A stretch of DNA of 64,000 nucleotides from NCBI GenBank assembly GCA_963556145.1, contig OY744463.1, positions 2,046,001 through 2,110,000 on the forward strand. Reading direction: 5' to 3'. The notes under the pieces are model-generated. The model made no database searches. It saw only the letters and a program-made list of their open reading frames with translations, and was not told where the DNA came from. Positions 59,445 through 64,000 of the stretch are shown here, in pieces. A program made the translations under genes and the position numbers. Within the stretch, counting starts at the first letter, position 1. Each line of letters opens with the position of its first letter. The DNA is from Hygrocybe punicea (lineage: Eukaryota; Basidiomycota; Agaricomycetes; Agaricales; Hygrophoraceae).

Positions 59445-60499
59445 TCACATGTAACCCGATGAACGAAACCACCCCGCTGCCTTCTCTGGTGTTATGGTCT
59501 CCATTGCACGAACAATGGTGAATAAGCCCCGGTCGTGGGTATGACGGCGCAAGTATGCTTTGATGGAAGAGAAGGCGAGTTCAATAGGATTGTAGTCGGG
59601 GGAGTATGGGGGTAGATAGACAATCCGGCAATCTAAATTGTAGGTCAATATAATGTTGTATGGAGTGCACAGGATATGACTTACGTGCTTGAGTCTCCAC
59701 GAGTTCCCTGACATCTTCCACGTGATGGATATTACAGTTGTCGAGAACGAGGACGCTCTGTGGTCCTGGATATGGATTGGTGAGAGGTATCTGGTGAAAA
59801 GGTCAAAACACAACTGATTCACTGATGAGAAACACTTACAATCATCTCCCGAAGGAATTTGACAAACCGCTCACCGGTGACGGAGCCTTCGATAACATCA
59901 TAGGCAATGATGCCGTCAAGGGTGAGTACAGGTAGGATAGAATATTGTTTTCCGCGCACAAACACCTGCCGCTGCACACACTGAGCTCCAACAATCGACC
60001 AGCCATATCGCCTGTGATGTGTGCGATCGTTCATCGCACTCTCGTCCGTAAACATCAACATTGATGGGTCAGGGACGGCTTCCCCAATGCGATTCATGAA
60101 GATTGCGTGCTGGATATCATTTCTTTCAAGTGCTTGGACTGATACACATTTGTTCGAGAAGTGGAGTCGGCGGAGAGTTCGCATGAGAGTTGAAAGTGAT
60201 ACATGTATGTTACGCTCGGCCAGAAGTTCTTGTTGGAGCTCGTCGAGGTATAGGGTGTGGCGATGGGCAAGGAGTAAACGAATGAAGGTGATATCAAGGG
60301 GCGTAAGAAGGCGGCGACGTGCTGTTGGTTGGGCAGAGGGATTGTAGGTGAGGCCATATTCTCGTTGATACTGCAAAGTCTGGTAGACGAGTGACTTGCG
60401 AATGCCAAGAAGATCACATATTTCTGGAACTCGGTAGCCGCGTTGGTAGAGGACAGGAATACAAGCCTTGATGCCTTTGGAGACGGTGTGGGGGGGCAT
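59445..60499 (-). CDS. Tc1/mariner-type DDE transposase (DDE_3 / IS630 group)
   Basis: The N-terminus has a helix-turn-helix (VLYQRGYRVPEICDLLGIRK; LTPLDITFIRLLLAHRHTLY). Catalytic parts are MLMFTDESAMNDRTHHRRYG (first D), SVLVLDNCNIHHVEDV (second D) and YLPPYSPDYNPIELAFSSIK (final E), with about 35 residues between second D and E. Two introns (donors near 59838 and 59691) splice in frame; the first removes an in-frame stop. Start ATG 60499 lies just inside the right terminal repeat. No disabling mutation seen, so it may be active. Confidence 0.82.
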
Positions 60500-60511
60500 G
60501 TAGTTGTAATG

Positions 60512-60871
60512 TTGAAGCCAAGTTCAAGCTCAGACAGGGAGCCATGACTTGGCAGTCGCTGCGCCACATTTGACTTTTTTCTCAGTTCCGCATGTTTATG
60601 CAAACAGCTGTAAGATGACATCAAGTAAACTAAGATATCAAGTCAATGATGCTTGTTATTGCTTATTCACTTCAGAGTCTCTCTTGAGTCATCTTAATGT
60701 ATCTTGATGTGTCTTGATGTTCAATTTTATATGGTGGAAGACATATTAAGAAATTTTCTTGAAAAAAGGGTGTGACCCTCCTTGAAACAAGACTTATATA
60801 ACATAATAAGACAAATAAGACAAAATTAAGTGAAATTAAGTGAAATTAAGTGAAATTGAGTTTTCCTGATG
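60512..60871 (-). repeat. Right long terminal inverted repeat
   Basis: About 360 bp. It differs from the left repeat mainly by an extra block near 60617-60715 rich in tcttgatgt and cttgagtc motifs. Confidence 0.8.
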
Positions 60872-60873
60872 TA

Positions 60874-62100
60874 TATACAGTATGTAAAACAATATATCTA
60901 TGATATGTCAAAAAAAACTGCTTGAAAAGAGGGCGAGATTGTGAATAAATCGTGCTCGCTGTCGACGACGACAAGTGTGCATGACTCCATCAGCAAAAAC
61001 CTGATCCGCAAGCCAGCGCTATGTAGCTTAGTCATAGCAGCCATAGCACTCATAGCATACTCGTGAGGTCCCAAATTTGTAGAGCTACATAGCATCACCT
61101 GGGCTCCATGTAGCATCACATAGCTTTGCAGGCTACCTACCGAGTACTATGTAGGAGTGTATAGGTTGCTGTCCACCTGCAAAATACACCAATTATATTA
61201 TATATATATTCCTTATTTATTACTTAGGATGCCATTTCGTTATGATAAAAAGTATTGTATTGAAAACCTGTATACATCTGGATGTGCTAATGGTTTCTCT
61301 CCTGCTCTCCCATCCCACACTGTCACCACACCTCCACCGCATTCACTGCCACCCTGCTCTCACCATGTAGGTTTGGGCATGGATACGTGGTCGGCAATGG
61401 TGGATGATGATGTGCTTCGAGGAGCTAGGGGAATGACAGGGTTTGCGGCTGCATGGTGTGGAAGGGGTGACATGGATACTCTGTGGCTGTGACATGAAAG
61501 TTAGATGGATAGGGGTGATGGATAAGGGGCACTCACTTGTGGTGGGACGTGTGTCCATCTCGTTGGTAAGGAGGTGGCGGGGTGATTTGTTCGGGTTGTT
61601 TGCCGCTACCTCTCCAACTGTGGTATGCATGAGATTTGGCTCGGGTCTGGGTTGAAAGGAGAGGAAAGGTTGCTCACAGGTGATAGATGGTCAGACTGAC
61701 TGTGGTGCCCACAAGACAGGCGCTGAGCACGGTGGAGATGATTGAGCCAGCGAGCGTGCAACAGCGTTTTGGGGGTGGCAGTTCTATATGGAGGCAAATC
61801 AAGAGATGAGTGGACATGGATTTGAAAGGAGTGTATGAGATAGGGCTGGGAGCTGGGAGAAAGGATGGAAACAAAAAAAATAAATGGTTGTGGATTGACT
61901 GGGTTCAACAGAGGAAGGTTGCCACCACCACTTTCTTGAGCGCGGAACGGGGGAAGTGGGTGAAGGACATCTCTGGTGAGTGGGCCTGGAACTGGCTGCG
62001 GGAGACTTTGATGGTGGCACTGGCTGAGCCGTTTAGTGGTCACAAGCGAAGCAAATGGGTTTGGAAGACCAGGCACAATCAGTTTGAACATAAAGGAGAA
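60874..62100. other. Intergenic, no gene supported
   Basis: A perfect 11-bp inverted repeat (gctatgtagct at 61018-61028, agctacatagc at 61083-61093) lies among many catagc motifs. From 61230 on there are long chance ORFs on both strands, but composition is C/G-skewed and none shows a recognisable protein. Confidence 0.4.
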
Positions 62101-62109
62101 CAGCATGCC

Positions 62110-62430
62110 AGCTGGTATCGCCACCACCGGTGCTTTGCAGGTGCTGGTGCCAGTGTCCACATTTGGCACTGGTGCTGGTGCTGGTGTTGGTGCTGGTGCC
62201 GGTGTCCACATTGGTGCTGGTGTCAGTGTTGGTGCTGGTGTTGGTGCTGCCGCTGGTGCCAGGGTTGCCGCTGGTGGTGGTACTGGCATCAATGCTGGTG
62301 TGGTGCTGGTGCCCATGCTAGTGCCCATGCCAGCATGAGCTGTTGCATTGGTGCTGGCTCAGCGCGCTGGCAGGGTGCCAGCGCTGCTGTTGGTGCCAGT
62401 GCCAGTGCTGGTGCTGGTGCCCATGGTGTC
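62110..62430 (+). repeat. Low-complexity GGTGCTGGT-type minisatellite
   Basis: Variants of ggtgctggtgtt and ggtgccagtg recur over about 300 bp. This alone produces the long Ala/Pro- or Trp/Cys-rich frames on the two strands, so they are not called as genes. Confidence 0.8.
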
Positions 62431-62521
62431 GATGAATGAATCTGAGTTGAAGTGAGCGAAGGATGAAGCAGAGGGCATTCCCATCCAGCCGAGGAACGCG
62501 GTCACCGTTGGATTTGACAGG

Positions 62522-63089
62522 TGTTACTTTTCACCCCGATTTAACCCCCGCTTCCAACCCCGTCTCTGACTCCGTGTCCCAAGACAACGTCATAACCTGG
62601 GTCCGGAACATCATCGAGGACAATCAATGACGGTATCCCAATCCACATGATTACCCTCATCACCCGATCACCGCCGATACATCATACACGCTCATACAAG
62701 CACTCAACAACACTGCACAGCACAATCACCAGATCAGTTGTCTGCTGACACCAGACCCACAACGAAGCCGTTGGCCACTATGTTGGCACCCCAAAACGCG
62801 TAGACCACGAAGCCAAGCAAGACGCCGTTCATCTCGGAGTTTGTCCTCCCCGCAACCACGCATGACGAAGAAGCCGACCCTAAAGTCGTTCACCAGTATA
62901 TAATCATGGACATTCATAGTCAGTAATCTTTAAGTTTAGTCTAGCTACTCTTCCCCCGATCGCTACCAGACACCCAGAACTTCCTTCCCTTTTCTTTCTT
63001 TACCATTGTTTGTACTCGCTTTTACTTTAAACCATCCTCGTTTGGCTTGTTGTTGCCGGAGTCCACTATAAGAACAGCGATCCGTAACA
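62522..63089 (+). mobile_element. Putative 5' LTR of a Ty3/gypsy-type retrotransposon
   Basis: Bounded by perfect inverted hexamers TGTTAC (62522) and GTAACA (63084), in TG..CA form, 568 bp long, with a TATA-like tatataat near 62898. It lies directly upstream of a gag-like frame. The 3' LTR is outside the window, so the boundaries cannot be verified here. No clear primer-binding site was found just after it. Confidence 0.55.
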
Positions 63090-63335
63090 TAAGACTAAAC
63101 TTCCTCTACTCCCTCGACATCAAACCAAAACAACCTGGAACCTCGACGATACCGAACCCCAGATTCAGACCGTGACGAAGAGTATCATCTCGCACCCGAA
63201 ACGTCAGATTCCTCTGACGATGACTTCGACCAATACGTCGCAACACAAACCAGTTTCCGATCCGCGCCTTTCCCCTTGTCATCATTTCCTTCTCCAACAA
63301 CTACTTCTCACCATCAAACTCACTCCCGAACCAGA

Positions 63336-64000
63336 ATGTCAGGCGAAACATCTGGAGAAACCCACGACGACACTACTACAGCACCTGCAGCCCCATCACC
63401 TCCGAAATCCCATATTGCTCCACCAGCTAAGTATGATGGAAACAAGGAAGGATTCAAAACATTCTTCTGTGGAGCCTTCATCTACATCCGAGCGAACAGG
63501 GCTGCGTTCGATACAGAAGAAAAACAAATCCTTTTTATCCTCTCATACCTGCAGGGAGGACTCGCCGGATGATGGGCAGATGAGTATGTCGATATCGCCT
63601 TGCAGCACTCCCCCGTCAATTTCTGGTCCCTGGATGATTTCACCAAGGAATTCAGACAACACTTCGAAAAACCGGATCAGAAGAAAGATGCATTAATGAA
63701 GTTGAATGACTTGCGTCAAGGAAAGATGACAGCAGACGAGTTCTGGATCGAGTTTGATACTCTCCGACGTATTGCTGGACTCGGCAAGGTCTTGAATGAC
63801 AGTTATCTCATTCAGCTCGTCGAATTACACATGAACAAGCCATTGATCGATCAGATCTACACTGGTATGACAATCCCGACTACCATACAAGAATGGCGGG
63901 AACAGACAGTCAAGCTCGATCAGCAATGGCGACGTCGCCAGGACCAGATACAGTCCATGAACCTACCAGCAAAAGCACGTTACAATCCTGGAACAACGAC
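63336..64000 (+). pseudogene. Retrotransposon gag (Ty3/gypsy type), broken by a TGA, runs off right edge
   Basis: MSGETSGETHDDTTTAPAAP leads into AKYDGNKEGFKTFFCGAFIY, FILSYLQGGLAG, then a TGA at 63570, then WADEYVDIALQHSPVNFW, LDDFTKEFRQHFEKPDQKKD and LNDLRQGKMTADEFWIEFDT. The order is the standard capsid region of fungal Ty3/gypsy elements. The TGA sits where an Arg (CGA) would fit. The open frame extends upstream to about 63097 without ATG. Protease and polymerase regions would lie to the right. Confidence 0.75.

Larger units (their letters stand above)
57510..60871. mobile_element. Tc1/mariner-superfamily (IS630-type) transposon with passenger gene
   Basis: A full element of about 3.36 kb. 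Its ends match (CATCAGGAAA at the left; the reverse complement at the right) and each is flanked by TA (57508-57509 and 60872-60873), the target dinucleotide of the superfamily. Long terminal inverted repeats (57510-57774 and 60512-60871) enclose two converging genes: a decayed passenger (plus, 57801-59344) and a transposase (minus, 59445-60499). The right repeat carries about 95 bp not present in the left one. Confidence 0.8.

Noticed and set aside
61606..62439. Long Ala/Pro-rich (minus) and Trp/Cys-rich (plus) ORFs
   Set aside because: Both are translations of the GGTGCTGGT minisatellite and C/G-skewed flanks; no start context, domain or splice pattern supports a gene.

Overview
The window is nuclear DNA of a mushroom-forming basidiomycete (Agaricomycetes). 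Genes are dense, on both strands, and split by many 45-65 bp introns with GT..AG ends and CTAAC-like branch points. The protein families match basidiomycetes: TAP-like secreted hydrolase, TBL1/SIF2, DCAF11, GHITM, an ISC1-type phospholipase C, a four-ZZ NBR1, UTP13, an SNX-RGS sorting nexin and TRM6. I could not fix the species.

Layout. 1-18 kb: a partial TAP-like hydrolase, mitochondrial GHITM and a TBL1-like WD40 corepressor subunit (all minus); DCAF11, a beta-trefoil-like protein and a membrane HExxH protein (plus); then an unknown basic/serine-rich membrane protein and a large DEAH-box RNA helicase (minus). 18-27.5 kb: NXT1-like export factor (minus), a roughly 1.08 kb TIR element holding a cytochrome-b5/desaturase gene fragment, ISC1-like phospholipase C (plus), a steryl-acetyl/HSL-type hydrolase and methionine aminopeptidase 2 (minus), and a small membrane protein (plus). 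27.5-46 kb: ARK/AAK1-type kinase (minus), a beta-hydroxyacid dehydrogenase (plus), a RhoGEF and an NBR1-like autophagy receptor (minus), a class IV aminotransferase/ADC lyase (plus) and UTP13 (minus). 46-55 kb: a forkhead protein, an intron-containing tRNA-Trp and an OAC1-type mitochondrial carrier (minus), an SNX13/14/MDM1-type sorting nexin (plus) and TRM6 (minus).

From about 55.4 kb the window changes to repeats: a foldback element, a 20-bp tandem repeat, a complete Tc1/mariner-superfamily element of about 3.36 kb with long terminal inverted repeats and a decayed passenger gene, a low-complexity tract, and the 5' end (LTR plus broken gag) of a Ty3/gypsy-type retrotransposon that runs off the right edge.

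Most genes are unrelated housekeeping functions rather than one pathway. Four head-to-head pairs share intergenic regions of only 117-280 bp (TBL1/DCAF11, kinase/dehydrogenase, NBR1/lyase, carrier/sorting nexin). The NXT1/ISC1 pair is the exception: its intergenic region is almost entirely the TIR element. The least familiar items are that element and the two-gene Tc1-type transposon. Gene ends below are from stop and start codons read directly; internal splice sites are manual models checked by reading frame and family conservation.
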